A stretch of DNA of 64,000 bases from Treponema socranskii subsp. paredis ATCC 35535 (GCA_000413015.1 KE332515.1:877232-941231); one strand, 5' to 3'. Shown: positions 36,801 to 46,247, counted from the first letter of the stretch. Numbers and translations are program-made. The notes: generated by a model not told the origin, from the letters alone.

Positions 36801-38651
36801 TCAGCGGACTTTCCGGACAAACGCATCTTTATAACCGTACAACTTAAAACGCTCCAAAACGACCGCGTATTCGTCTACGGAAAGCGGACCGATCATAACC
36901 TGCGTCGCCGCTTTCGATGCGAGAGGTACGAGCGTTACCGGATAATCGCGGCCGTATTTGGCAAGCGTTTCGCGGATATTGGACGGATTCGCAAAAGAAG
37001 CTATCTGCACGTAATAGGTTCCTTTGTCGAGCGACGAAAGATTTTCCGCCGTACGTGCGCCGTATTCGCGCGCTATCGATGCCGCTGTTCCCGAATCGCG
37101 CGATGAAGAAACGGTACTTTGTACGGTGCTCACTTCGCTGACGGATTCGATTTGTACGCTTTCGGCCTTACGGACTTCATCCGACGTTTGAACGCTGCTT
37201 TCGGTTACGCTTTCCGAATCGTCCGTATTTGAAAGTACGATCGCACTATACGCTTTATCGTCGGCGGATTTATCGCTTTCGATCGTTTCGGCGACAAGCG
37301 TTTCCGTTTTTTCTTCTGCGGGAAGTTCAGCGCGCTCTTCGATTGTCTCGCTTGCAATATCCCGCTCTTCTTCAGGCGGAACGTCGGCGGCGATTTTTTC
37401 ATCGGCAGGCGCTTCTTCGGCAGGAGGCACGCTTTCGGCAAGCGCCTTTTCTTCCGTCGGCGCAAGCGTTTCATCCGTTTCGGCTTCCGTCACAAGGGGT
37501 TCGTCCGTTACGCCCCTTTCCTCTTCAGTTTCGGCTTGTAGGGCTTCCGATACCGTTTCGGGAGTTTTCCCCGCGTCTTCGGGTATATCTTCGGCTATGA
37601 TTTTTTCATCTTCCGAAACTTTTTCTTCCGCTTCAACGGCCGTTTCGGCGACGGCTTCGCTTTCAGCGGGTATATCCGTTTGCACAGGCGAGCGTTCGCC
37701 GTTTTCATCATCGGCTTCCGTAACGACCGGTTCGTCCGTCACGCGCTCATCGGAAATCGTCGCGGCTTCCGCCGGTATGTCATCCGTTACCGCTTCGGAT
37801 CCTTCGTCCCTCTCTTCGGGAACGTCTTCCGCGATTATTTTTTCATCGGACGGCTTTTCTTCTTCGATTTCACTTATCGCTTCGGAAAAAGCTTCGCTGC
37901 CGTCGTCAGCCGGACTTCCCTCGTCTTCCGTAATAAACTTATCGTTTACGCTTTCGGCACTTTCGGCGACGGCGTCCGTTTCATCCGCGACGTATCCGCC
38001 GTTTTCATCATTCTCTTCCGTAACGGCCGGTTCGTCCGTAACGCGTTCATCGGAAACAGATTGCACAGCATCGCTTTCCGCCTTATCGACTTCGCCTTCG
38101 TCGTTTTGAACGTCGCCTTCGGCTTGTTCGGCATCATCTGCGCTTTCGGCAATCAAAGTCTCATCACCCGAAACAAGCGGCGATTCCTCTCCGCTTTTAT
38201 CTTCACTTTCGGCCGAGTCGATTCCGTCAAATCCGCTGTCTGCAGCGGTACTTTCCGTGTTTTCTTCCGAGGGAAAAAGGGTCTCACCTTGGGCGATAAC
38301 GGCAGTTCCCGATACCGCTTCGTCGAGCTCGCCGCTCCGCTTTGTGAGCTTTACGATTACGTTCGAATTTTTTACGATACCCAGTTCCGCGGCAGCTTCG
38401 GGCGATAAAAGGATCGCAACTCCTTCGGATTGATCGAGAGAACCGACGACGAGGATATCGAGCGTTTTTCCCGCGGCGAAGTTCGACACGATAATGCTGT
38501 CGCCCGGAAGATAGCCGACGGTTTTTGCAAAATAACCTTCGGGAAGCACACCGGAATCGGCAACGACTGCCCGGCCGTCAAGCGAAGGGCTGAACGAAGT
38601 AAAGAGCAGGCAGCTTATCAATAAGAAAAATAAATTGATTTTTTTCGACAT
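36801..38651 (-). CDS. Exported SPOR-domain protein with long acidic repeat region
   Basis: 616 residues. A signal peptide or anchor (INLFFLLISCLLFTSF) is followed by a ~95-residue globular part (GYLPGDSIIVSNFAAGKTLD, LGIVKNSNVIVKL). About 380 residues of Glu/Asp/Ser/Ala/Val-rich disordered repeats come next, with VTDEPxVTE at least three times and DEKIIAEDxPE alternating with it. The C-terminal ~75 residues are a SPOR domain (GTYYVQIASFANPSNIRETL), which binds denuded peptidoglycan. A septal or wall-associated role is inferred. GAGGAT precedes the ATG. It lies 19 bp after the gene at 38671, as an operon. Confidence 0.8.
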   Translation of the reverse strand: MSKKINLFFLLISCLLFTSFSPSLDGRAVVADSGVLPEGYFAKTVGYLPGDSIIVSNFAAGKTLDILVVGSLDQSEGVAILLSPEAAAELGIVKNSNVIVKLTKRSGELDEAVSGTAVIAQGETLFPSEENTESTAADSGFDGIDSAESEDKSGEESPLVSGDETLIAESADDAEQAEGDVQNDEGEVDKAESDAVQSVSDERVTDEPAVTEENDENGGYVADETDAVAESAESVNDKFITEDEGSPADDGSEAFSEAISEIEEEKPSDEKIIAEDVPEERDEGSEAVTDDIPAEAATISDERVTDEPVVTEADDENGERSPVQTDIPAESEAVAETAVEAEEKVSEDEKIIAEDIPEDAGKTPETVSEALQAETEEERGVTDEPLVTEAETDETLAPTEEKALAESVPPAEEAPADEKIAADVPPEEERDIASETIEERAELPAEEKTETLVAETIESDKSADDKAYSAIVLSNTDDSESVTESSVQTSDEVRKAESVQIESVSEVSTVQSTVSSSRDSGTAASIAREYGARTAENLSSLDKGTYYVQIASFANPSNIRETLAKYGRDYPVTLVPLASKAATQVMIGPLSVDEYAVVLERFKLYGYKDAFVRKVR

Positions 38652-38670
38652 GGCGTATCCTCGTCTCTTG

Positions 38671-39198
38671 TCAGCGTTTCGATTTTTTATCGATTTCCTT
38701 ACGCAATTCTTTTCTCATCGCATCGGCGACGGAAGCGGCGTATTCTTTTACGCCTTCGGCATCGGTGCGGCCCGATGCGGGTTTCCGGACTTTCGTTTTT
38801 ACGTCGGCAATTTTTTCGCCGCTCGCCGTATCGGTAATCGTCCACTGCACATGCACAAGATTTTTAAGCGATATATTTGCAGAATCCTTCGATCCTTTTC
38901 CGCCGTAAAAAAGCCTGAGCTGTATAAAATATTCGGCACCGCCCGACGCTGCAATCTCGTACGCCGTTTTCCGCAAGCCCTCGGCATCTTCGACGACAGC
39001 CGCAAGAGCCGGTTCGTTCGTAACGATATCGCCTAAATTAAAAAAATAATCGAGAATCTGATCTTCGATGACAAGCGTTTGTTCACTCACCGTATCGAGC
39101 GCATCATTGTGCTGAACGACTTGAAACGAAAGCTCCGTCGCCCAAGAGCAAACTGTGCCGAAAATCGCGGCGCACAAAACGAGTGATATTTTTTTCAC
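38671..39198 (-). CDS. Exported protein of unknown function
   Basis: 175 residues with a signal peptide (MKKISLVLCAAIFGTVCSWA). The mature part is alpha/beta, with LVIEDQILDYFFNLGDIVTN, GGAEYFIQLRLFYGG and VQWTITDTASGEKIAD, reminiscent of periplasmic lipoprotein-type activator folds (LpoB/CsgG-like). This is an impression only. Start GTG 39198 behind GGGAGGA. Upstream partner of the SPOR-domain gene. Confidence 0.6.
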   Translation of the reverse strand: MKKISLVLCAAIFGTVCSWATELSFQVVQHNDALDTVSEQTLVIEDQILDYFFNLGDIVTNEPALAAVVEDAEGLRKTAYEIAASGGAEYFIQLRLFYGGKGSKDSANISLKNLVHVQWTITDTASGEKIADVKTKVRKPASGRTDAEGVKEYAASVADAMRKELRKEIDKKSKR

Positions 39199-39537
39199 GG
39201 ATTCCTCCCTAAACTATACATATTCACACTACTATAATCGGAATAAAAGAAAGGCTTGTTTAGATTTTTTTACAGGCGGGGGAAGTCTCCCCCTCGCTCC
39301 AAAGTCCTCGCGCCGAGCGCTCCGGTCTTTTTTGCTACCCCCTCTTCCGAACGCAAAACCGTCGTTTTCCGCTCGCTCCGTTCATGTACTCGTCCGCTAT
39401 CTCCTTCAGCAGGGCAAAACGGAATACTCCATTTGAAAATCATCTGTAAACCGCACAATCGATGCACGACACGGATGCAGTGTCGGATTTTGCAAAACGA
39501 TTCGTTCGCTGTATTCGGATGCTGCGCAAACTTACCC

Positions 39538-39566
39538 TTGTCAATCATTATTATATGCCGTATACT
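39538..39566 (+). promoter_or_regulatory. Strong promoter in the spacer
   Basis: TTGTCA (39538-39543), 17-bp spacer, TATACT (39561-39566), then 6 nt to an ATG at 39573. This is the same layout as the leaderless promoters of known genes here. Confidence 0.6.
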
Positions 39567-39572
39567 GAACTT

Positions 39573-40031
39573 ATGAGAGAGCGCATAACACATCTTTCCT
39601 CCGCTTTCCGCGTATGTGCAGGTGTCCGTCTGCAAAAATCTTGCAACAGAATGCTTGACAGGTCTTCGCGGGCGCGGCAAAATTCTCCGCTTCTCCGCTT
39701 CTCCGCTTCTCCGCTTCTCCGCTTCTCCGCTTCTCCGCTTCTCCGCTTCTCCGCTTCTCCGCTAAGGGTCTTTTCCGCTCATCCGCCGCACACCGACCGC
39801 CCGCACATAATGGGCACACAATATACACACCGCACCGTACGCACGAAGGACATCCCGTCTCCGTGCGTTTTTTTATTTTTTTATCAAAAAATTACGATAA
39901 AAATCGCCGACTGGAAAACTTTTTTTATGGAGAAAACACACGCAGATTTTTCCATTGCAAGATTCGGAAACCGAGCATTCCGCATATACTTGCCTGCCTT
40001 TATCCGCCGGGTTCTTAGAGCAGCGTCCTAA
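39573..40031 (+). CDS. Putative repeat-containing ORF, doubtful
   Basis: A 152-codon frame starting at the ATG placed by the promoter at 39538-39566. It is basic, with a LLRFSASP repeat from the 8-bp microsatellite, and has no recognisable domain. Composition looks more like non-coding DNA than protein, so the transcript may be an RNA or the frame may be fortuitous. If real, loss or gain of one 8-bp unit would shift the frame. Confidence 0.2.
   Translation: MRERITHLSSAFRVCAGVRLQKSCNRMLDRSSRARQNSPLLRFSASPLLRFSASPLLRFSASPLRVFSAHPPHTDRPHIMGTQYTHRTVRTKDIPSPCVFLFFYQKITIKIADWKTFFMEKTHADFSIARFGNRAFRIYLPAFIRRVLRAAS
39685..39764. repeat. 8-bp microsatellite CTCCGCTT
   Basis: Nine perfect CTCCGCTT units and a tenth ending CTCCGCTA. 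The unit length is not divisible by three, the configuration used by phase-variable loci. Confidence 0.95.
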
Positions 40032-40152
40032 GCAGTGCAGGAAGAAGGATGGGGTCGGGAAGAAACTGCCCTGAACGGGGGTGTCGTCCTGCCCTTATGA
40101 AAACGGGGTCTAAGGGAGACTTTCCCCTTAAAAAAGCATAGAGGAGTTGTTT

Positions 40153-41082
40153 ATGAAAACAAGCAACAAAAAGGCACACGTCTTTAGAGGAGCCGCGGCG
40201 CTCGCCACAACCGTACTGATTGCAGGCGCGCTTATTTTTGCAAGCTGTTCGGACGGCGGAGGCGGTACTTCAGACAAAACCTACACGGTAGACGGCGTAA
40301 GCTTTACGATGAAGAGCATTGCCGCTGTAACGAACGGTACTCTCGGCCGTGACGAAGAAAACCAGAACAAACCGCACACGGTAAGCCTTTCCGCTTATTA
40401 CATCGGAGAAACCGAAGTAACGCAGGAGCTGTGGCAAGCGGTGATGGGCGGTAATCCGAGCAGTTTTCAAAATAAACCTGAAAGCGGCGAAAAACAGAGA
40501 AAACGTCCGGTCGAGAATGTAAACTGGTTTGAATGTATTGCATTTTGCAATGAGCTTACCGAAACGGTAAACGGCGGCGACGGTAGCGAATGCGTGTATT
40601 ACAGCGACGCCGCTTTTAACACCGTATACACGAAAACCGATGCCGAAAATAAGACGGTGCCGCACGTAAAGTGGAATGCATTCGGCTTCCGCCTGCCCAC
40701 CGAAGCAGAATGGGAATGGGCTGCCAAAGGCGGTATAGATTACAAATGGGCGGGAACCGATACCGAAAGCGAGCTCAAAAACTATGCGTGGTACTCTGAA
40801 AACAGCAACAACAAAACCCACGAAGTAAAGAAAAAACAGCCGAACGACTACGGCTTATACGACATGGCCGGAAACGTGTGGGAATGGTGCTGGGATTGGT
40901 ACGATAATTTGTCCAATCCGCTGCCGCAAGACTATACCGGCGCTGCTACGGGTACTGTGCGTATCTATCGCGGCGGCGCTTATAAGCACAGCAAAGATAA
41001 CGCCCTTCGTGCCTTTCGGAACGGCGGCAATCCTTTAAATGTGGAAGACCATATAGGCCTTCGCGTTGTGTGCAGGCCGTAA
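40153..41082 (+). CDS. SUMF1-domain lipoprotein
   Basis: 309 residues with a lipoprotein signal (ALIFASC lipobox). The formylglycine-generating-enzyme/SUMF1 fold is clear: YYIGETEVTQELWQAVMG, RPVENVNWFECIAFCNEL, GFRLPTEAEWEWAAKGG, YDMAGNVWEWCWDWY, and a C-terminal GLRVVCRP. True FGE activity needs particular Cys residues that I cannot assign here, and most treponemal members are surface lipoproteins of unknown role. GAGGAG precedes the ATG. It is paralogous to the broken gene at 48244-49661. Confidence 0.88.
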   Translation: MKTSNKKAHVFRGAAALATTVLIAGALIFASCSDGGGGTSDKTYTVDGVSFTMKSIAAVTNGTLGRDEENQNKPHTVSLSAYYIGETEVTQELWQAVMGGNPSSFQNKPESGEKQRKRPVENVNWFECIAFCNELTETVNGGDGSECVYYSDAAFNTVYTKTDAENKTVPHVKWNAFGFRLPTEAEWEWAAKGGIDYKWAGTDTESELKNYAWYSENSNNKTHEVKKKQPNDYGLYDMAGNVWEWCWDWYDNLSNPLPQDYTGAATGTVRIYRGGAYKHSKDNALRAFRNGGNPLNVEDHIGLRVVCRP

Positions 41083-41089
41083 CGGATAC

Positions 41090-41125
41090 GGGCTGTCGAA
41101 AAAGGATGAGCCTTTGAGACAGCCC
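41090..41125. repeat. GGGCTGTC hairpin element
   Basis: GGGCTGTC (41090-41097) pairs with GACAGCCC (41118-41125) just after the SUMF1 lipoprotein. It belongs to the dispersed hairpin family seen at 48025-48172, 52015-52092 and 62302-62344 and may serve as terminator. Confidence 0.75.
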
Positions 41126-41234
41126 TATTGCCGCGTCCTTTGCGCTCCGAGCGATCTTGCTCTCCGAAACGAACCCTGAAGCGCACGCACGGACGTTCAT
41201 GCACTCATCCGCGTACCCTGCCTGCATTATCGAA

Positions 41235-41263
41235 TTGTAAAACGCGGACGGCTGTGCTATAAT
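41235..41263 (+). promoter_or_regulatory. Promoter of the sugar/Mo-hydroxylase operon, leaderless
   Basis: TTGTAA (41235-41240), 17-bp spacer, perfect TATAAT (41258-41263), then 8 nt to a GTG start with no Shine-Dalgarno sequence. Confidence 0.78.
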
Positions 41264-41271
41264 TAAAAACC

Positions 41272-42759
41272 GTGAACAGATCCGACAAGCATTTGTACAT
41301 AATCGGCGCGGGATTTGCAGGCATTTCCATCGCTTCGGACATCAAGCGCAAAAAAATATTCGGCAAAGTCGCAGCCTTTCTCGACGACGACAAATCGCTC
41401 ATCGGGCAGGAGTTCGACGGCATTCCGGTATTCGGTCCGGTCGCCGACATCGCAAAAATTCTGCGGTGTACCGACAGCGACGAAGCGATCATCGCGATCC
41501 CGAGCGCAAGCGTCGAACGGATAAAAGAGATTTACGAAACGCTCAAATCGGGCGGCTTCAAGCATATCAAAATTCTTCCGAGCGTAAGCCAGATCGTAAA
41601 CGGTACGGCGCATTTGGTACAGGCGCGAGATATCGATCCGCTGGACATACTCGGACGCACGCCCGTAACCATTTCGCTGAAAGAAAGTCTTTCGTACTTG
41701 CGCGGAAAGCGTGTGTGCATTACGGGAGCAGGAGGTTCCATCGGCTCGGAGCTTTCGCGTCAGCTTTTGTCGGGAGGAGCCGAGCGTTTATACCTCTTCG
41801 GGCACGGCGAAAATTCCATCTATCAAATAGACCGCGAATTGCACCTTTTGCAAAAAGAAGGCGTCGGCGAAAAAGCGACGGTCGTGCCTATCATCGGCGA
41901 CATGAAAGACAAAGATCATCTCGACTACATCGTTTCGCACACGAAATGCGACGTCGTCTTTCACTGCGCAGCTTATAAACACGTTCCGCTTATGGAAGAA
42001 AATCCCGTCGCCGCGATCGAAAACAACGTATTCGGCACGAAAAATCTTCTCGATGCGTGCATCGCTCACGGCGTCCGCCGCTTCGTACTCATTTCGACCG
42101 ATAAAGCGGTCAGTCCCGTTTCCGTCTACGGCGTATCGAAAATGCTGTGCGAAAAACTCGTACTCTCTTATGCCGATAAAGCGCGGGACGGAAAATCGTT
42201 TATGTTCGTCCGCTTCGGCAACGTACTCGGCTCGCGCGGTTCCATTTTGCCTCTCTTTATGGAACAGATCAAAAACGGAGGCCCCGTTACCGTCACCGAC
42301 AAAGCGATGGAGCGCTATTTTATGACGATACCCGAAGCGTGCTCCCTCGTCTTGCGTACGGGCGGCGTCGGCGAAAACGGTTCGTCCTACCTCCTCGATA
42401 TGGGACAGCCCGTAAAGATAACGGAGCTTGCCGAACAGATCATCCGTTTCAGCGGTTTCGAGCCGTACAAAGATATCGACATCGTTTTTACAGGAGCGAG
42501 AAAAGGAGAGCGGGCCATCGAACCCTTACGGCTTCCCGAAGAAGAAGCACAAAAAACTTCGTACAAAAAAATCATGCGTTTGAAAAACACGCCGTACGCC
42601 GAAGCGCACTTGCGCTCTCTCCTTAAAAAGCTCTATCCCGTATGCTTCCGTACTTCAGGCGAAGAAGAAAAATACCGCAACAAACAATATCTCGTGTCCG
42701 TACTTTGCGAGGACGTGCCTTCTCTCAAAGCCTTTTACGCGGAGGCAAACCGTGGCTGA
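41272..42759 (+). CDS. CapD/PglF-like nucleotide-sugar 4,6-dehydratase, soluble
   Basis: 495 residues. An N-terminal Rossmann/CoA-binding-like domain (IIGAGFAGISIASDI) replaces the four membrane helices of full-length CapD/PglF. The SDR domain has TGAGGSIGSE (151-160), HCAAYKHVPLME (from 231), STDK (275-278) and Y286-x3-K290. Many CapD relatives have Met at the Tyr position. Predicted to make UDP-4-keto-6-deoxy sugars. Start GTG 41272 is the only codon placing the Rossmann strand correctly. Its stop is inside the next gene's start region. Confidence 0.85.
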   Translation: MNRSDKHLYIIGAGFAGISIASDIKRKKIFGKVAAFLDDDKSLIGQEFDGIPVFGPVADIAKILRCTDSDEAIIAIPSASVERIKEIYETLKSGGFKHIKILPSVSQIVNGTAHLVQARDIDPLDILGRTPVTISLKESLSYLRGKRVCITGAGGSIGSELSRQLLSGGAERLYLFGHGENSIYQIDRELHLLQKEGVGEKATVVPIIGDMKDKDHLDYIVSHTKCDVVFHCAAYKHVPLMEENPVAAIENNVFGTKNLLDACIAHGVRRFVLISTDKAVSPVSVYGVSKMLCEKLVLSYADKARDGKSFMFVRFGNVLGSRGSILPLFMEQIKNGGPVTVTDKAMERYFMTIPEACSLVLRTGGVGENGSSYLLDMGQPVKITELAEQIIRFSGFEPYKDIDIVFTGARKGERAIEPLRLPEEEAQKTSYKKIMRLKNTPYAEAHLRSLLKKLYPVCFRTSGEEEKYRNKQYLVSVLCEDVPSLKAFYAEANRG

Positions 42760-43978
42760 CATACAAGTACCCTTTTCCCGACCCGCTATAGGCATCGAAG
42801 AAGAGCGGGCGGTGCTCGAAGTGATTAAAAGCGGCTGGCTTACGACGGGAAAATACGCGCTGCGCTTTGAAAGCGATTTTTCCGACATGATGAACGCTGT
42901 AGGAAGCGGCGTCCGGAGCGCAAGAAAAGCGCTTTCAGTCGACGTGCGGAACGTACAAAGCTTTGCCGTAAACAGCAACACGAGCGGTATGATCCTTGCG
43001 ATGGATGCATGCGGCGTTACAAAGGGAAGCGCCGTGATCACGACGCCCTATACTTTCGTATCGACCGCCGCATGCGCGAGGCATTTGGGAGCGGACGTGT
43101 TTTTTGCCGACATCGAAAAAGATTCCTACAATATCGACGTGCAAAAAATCGAAGCCGTATTGCAAAGCGAAAAGGGAAAGAGAGTAAAAGCGATCGTGCC
43201 GGTACACATCGCCGGAAACGTGTGCCGCATGGAAAAAATATGCGCCCTTGCAAAAGCGTACGATGTCCGCGTCATAGAAGATGCTGCGCACTCTTTCCCT
43301 TCTCCGACAAAGCTCGGTTACGCGGGAACGATCGGAGACGCGGGCGTATTTTCGTTTTATGCGACAAAGACCATAACGACGGGTGAAGGCGGTATGGTGT
43401 GCGTGCGTGATGAAGAACTTGCAAAGCGCATCGCTCTCATGCGTATGCACGGCATGGACAGAGCGGCATGGGATCGCTATACGTCCTCTCGCGCTTCGTG
43501 GGAATACGACATCGCCGAATGCGGCTATAAATTCAATTTGCCCGATATCCTTGCCGCGCTCGGCATCGAACAATTGAAAAAAGCCCGCGCATTTTCGGAA
43601 GCGCGGAAAGCTGTTGTAAAAAAATACAACGATGCGTTTTCAAAACTCGACTTTATCGAAGTCCCTCCCGACGGAGAGGGGAACGCATGGCACCTTTACC
43701 TTATGCGTATAAAACCGGATGTGCTCACCATTTCCCGCGACGACTTTGCCAAAGAACTGCAATCGCGCGGCATCGGCATTTCGGTACACTTTATACCTCT
43801 CTTTCATTTTACGTACTGGAAAAAATTATATCCCGAATTTCGTGCAGAACATTTTCCGAATGCACAAAAACGTTTCGCGTCGACGATTTCGATTCCGCTG
43901 TGGCCCGGCATGACAAGCGATATGACGGACAGCGTCATCGAAGCGGTCGGATCCATAGGAGCGGCACACCATGCCTGA
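42752..43978 (+). CDS. DegT/PglE-type sugar aminotransferase
   Basis: 408-residue PLP enzyme of the DegT/DnrJ/EryC1 family. PLP lysine K206 (SFYATKTITTGEGG), EDAAH at 176-180, and a C-terminal GIGISVHFIPLFHFTYWKK. A ~20-residue insertion near residues 47-70 precedes the phosphate-binding region. It should aminate the 4-keto sugar made by the gene before it, giving a 4-amino-sugar nucleotide for glycan or flagellar modification. Start GTG 42752 follows GGAGG and overlaps the upstream stop by 8 bp. The stop overlaps the next ATG. Confidence 0.87.
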   Translation: MADIQVPFSRPAIGIEEERAVLEVIKSGWLTTGKYALRFESDFSDMMNAVGSGVRSARKALSVDVRNVQSFAVNSNTSGMILAMDACGVTKGSAVITTPYTFVSTAACARHLGADVFFADIEKDSYNIDVQKIEAVLQSEKGKRVKAIVPVHIAGNVCRMEKICALAKAYDVRVIEDAAHSFPSPTKLGYAGTIGDAGVFSFYATKTITTGEGGMVCVRDEELAKRIALMRMHGMDRAAWDRYTSSRASWEYDIAECGYKFNLPDILAALGIEQLKKARAFSEARKAVVKKYNDAFSKLDFIEVPPDGEGNAWHLYLMRIKPDVLTISRDDFAKELQSRGIGISVHFIPLFHFTYWKKLYPEFRAEHFPNAQKRFASTISIPLWPGMTSDMTDSVIEAVGSIGAAHHA

Positions 43979-46247
43979 CAAAGCAAAAAAGAAAAACGAC
44001 AAAAAGGGAAAGAGAGATCCCCTCGTCGTCCACGAATACTACACCGACTGCACGAAACCCGACATGCTTTACGGCGCGCTAGTGAGAGGTCCCGTGTCGT
44101 CGGGTACGATCGTCGGCATATCCGTTCCCGCTCTTCCCGAAGGTTATGCATTTTTTACCGCGCGCGATATTCCCGGAAAAAACGCGATGCGGACGCTCAC
44201 ATCCGAAACGCCGGTATTCTGTACCGAGCGCGTTTCGTATTTCGGAGAACCCGTCGGCATCATCGTCGGCCCCGATGAAGAGACCGTGTACGAGCTGACG
44301 AGCAAAATCGAAATAGCCTTCGACAGCGCAACGGTCGAATCGGCGCTGCGCTCGGTCGCAAAGGGCTATGCGCTGCCTGCGGTGACTCTGCCGAAAGAAA
44401 AGAGCGAATCGAAAAAGCTTTTAAAAATCGCCCACGCGATGCACATCGACGATCCGGCGGATACGTCCGTTCCGCTTGCAAAAGAAAACACCGACGCACT
44501 TGAAAAAGAGAACGAAGCCCTTGCCGAACGCATGCTAAAAACACGCGAAGTCGTCGCGGAACGTACGGTAAAGACGGGCTGCTTTCTCTCGGAAGACAAA
44601 GCGAAAGCATTATTCAAAAATTCCGATTACACCGTGTCGGGTACATGGGTGCAAAATACCGTACAGCCGTCGTGGCCCGAAACGAACGGCGCGTTTTGTT
44701 TTACGGAAAACGGCATGCTCACGGTTTTTGCACCGACACAGTGGCCGCTCTATCTCAAAAGCGCTCTTTCCGCGTCGCTCAAAATCCCGGAAGACCGTAT
44801 CGTCATAAAGGGAACAAACACTTCGGGGCACGATGCGAACGGTATGTGGCGGAACGCGACGCTCGTCATCCAAGCTTCTCTCGCTGCATATTTGACGGGA
44901 AAGCCGGTAAAACTTTCGCTTTCCCGCGAAGAACACAAAACTTTTATGAAGCCCGGCGTCGCAGCTTCCATCACGTGCGAAAGCGCCGTTTCAAAAGAAG
45001 GCGCCATATCGGCGACGAAAATTTCGATCGAAACCGACGTCGGATACTGCAATCCATTCGCTCAGGAAATCGTCGACCGCCTCGTAATCGCTTCGTGCGG
45101 CGTATACGATATCCCCAATATTTCAATAAGCGCAAAAGCCTTGACCTCTCCTTCTTCTCCCACGTCCGTGTTCGCCGATATTATCGACGCGCAGGCTTTT
45201 TTCGCAATCGAAAATCACATACAGCAAATAGCGGAGCGCCTCAACATGCTGCCGCCCGAACTCCGCATAAAAAATATGCGCTCGTCTTCCAAAGAACGTG
45301 CGATGCCCTTTACGTTCCGCACGGGAAAAGCGGACGGAGCAATCGCGAATGCCGCCAAAATGAGCGATTACAACCGCAAATACGCCGCATTTAAAATCGA
45401 TGCGGCCAAAAAGTCCGATTCGCTCGAGACATTTTTCGCCCTCCCCATACGCGGTATCGGAAGTGCTTGTGCCTTCGGCGGTTCGGGCTATCTGAACAAC
45501 GATCTCGTTACGGAAAAACAAAAGGTATCGGTGACGCTCGAAGAAGACGGTACGGTGACGATTCACTCTCCGGTCCCGTCCTCGACGATTTCGGATATTT
45601 GGACAAAGCTCGTCTCGTCGCTGCTCAAAGTACCGTCCTCCGCCGTATCGATATCGCCTGAAGAACAGGGCGGAAGCGATTTGCCGACGCCGAGCAGCAT
45701 CTACGGCAACCTGAGCATTACGACGCAGCTTTTGCATCAATGCTGTACGGAACTCGAAAAAAAGAAAGCGGCAAAACAGGCTCTCCCGATCACCGTAAAA
45801 AAAGGTCTTCCGCCCGCAATCAAAAAGCTGTGGAACAAAGAAAATTTTTCAGGTACACCCTTTTATACGAGTTCGTTCGGATGCGCCGTCGTCGAAATCG
45901 AGCTGGATCCCTACACGTACAAAGAGCGCATCAAAGGAATTTGGATAACGATCGATTGCGGACAAGTATTCGAACTGCGCGCCGCCGAAAACACGATCCG
46001 CATCGCGATTCAACAGGAACTCGCGCAGCTCGTCAAAGGAGAGTCGATCTTGTGCGACGGCGTACACATTTCATTCGTGCAGTCCGACTCTCCCCCGTCT
46101 CAAATCGGAAACCTCGTACACAGTATTATACCGGCGGCTTTTTCGGCAGCGCTTTCACAGGCGCTCGGCTTTTGCATACGCGAACTGCCCTACAACGCCG
46201 AAACGATGCATCCTAAAACGCAAAATCTTTCCGGAGAAAACGCATGA
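43971..46247 (+). CDS. Degenerate molybdenum-hydroxylase-like large subunit
   Basis: 758 residues aligning by eye to xanthine dehydrogenase/aldehyde oxidase large subunits: an a/b hammerhead (CTERVSYFGEPVGIIVGP), then the Mo-binding domains (GKPVKLSLSREEH, FCIRELPYNAETM). Expected cofactor motifs are altered. The GGGFGGK position reads GHDANGMW. The GQG loop position reads PVPSSTISDIW. The catalytic Glu of the GEPP motif appears as Asn714 (QIGNLV). The N-terminus is Lys-rich. The start overlaps the aminotransferase stop; the end overlaps the Fe-S subunit. It may be inactive as a hydroxylase or have a new activity. Confidence 0.72.
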   Translation: MPDKAKKKNDKKGKRDPLVVHEYYTDCTKPDMLYGALVRGPVSSGTIVGISVPALPEGYAFFTARDIPGKNAMRTLTSETPVFCTERVSYFGEPVGIIVGPDEETVYELTSKIEIAFDSATVESALRSVAKGYALPAVTLPKEKSESKKLLKIAHAMHIDDPADTSVPLAKENTDALEKENEALAERMLKTREVVAERTVKTGCFLSEDKAKALFKNSDYTVSGTWVQNTVQPSWPETNGAFCFTENGMLTVFAPTQWPLYLKSALSASLKIPEDRIVIKGTNTSGHDANGMWRNATLVIQASLAAYLTGKPVKLSLSREEHKTFMKPGVAASITCESAVSKEGAISATKISIETDVGYCNPFAQEIVDRLVIASCGVYDIPNISISAKALTSPSSPTSVFADIIDAQAFFAIENHIQQIAERLNMLPPELRIKNMRSSSKERAMPFTFRTGKADGAIANAAKMSDYNRKYAAFKIDAAKKSDSLETFFALPIRGIGSACAFGGSGYLNNDLVTEKQKVSVTLEEDGTVTIHSPVPSSTISDIWTKLVSSLLKVPSSAVSISPEEQGGSDLPTPSSIYGNLSITTQLLHQCCTELEKKKAAKQALPITVKKGLPPAIKKLWNKENFSGTPFYTSSFGCAVVEIELDPYTYKERIKGIWITIDCGQVFELRAAENTIRIAIQQELAQLVKGESILCDGVHISFVQSDSPPSQIGNLVHSIIPAAFSAALSQALGFCIRELPYNAETMHPKTQNLSGENA

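Larger units (their letters stand above)
39199..40152. other. Gene-poor spacer of ~950 bp
   Basis: Apart from the promoter, putative ORF and microsatellite listed separately, no gene is supported. Close to the 3' end a GGGGTCTAAGGGAGACTTTCCCCTT hairpin-like segment (about 40108-40134) precedes the SUMF1 lipoprotein and could be an attenuator or terminator of a transcript crossing the spacer. Confidence 0.4.

Noticed and set aside
39571-39828. Minus-strand ORF with EKRRSGEA repeats
   Set aside because: Produced by the octamer microsatellite reading open in all frames; no promoter or ribosome-binding site on that strand.
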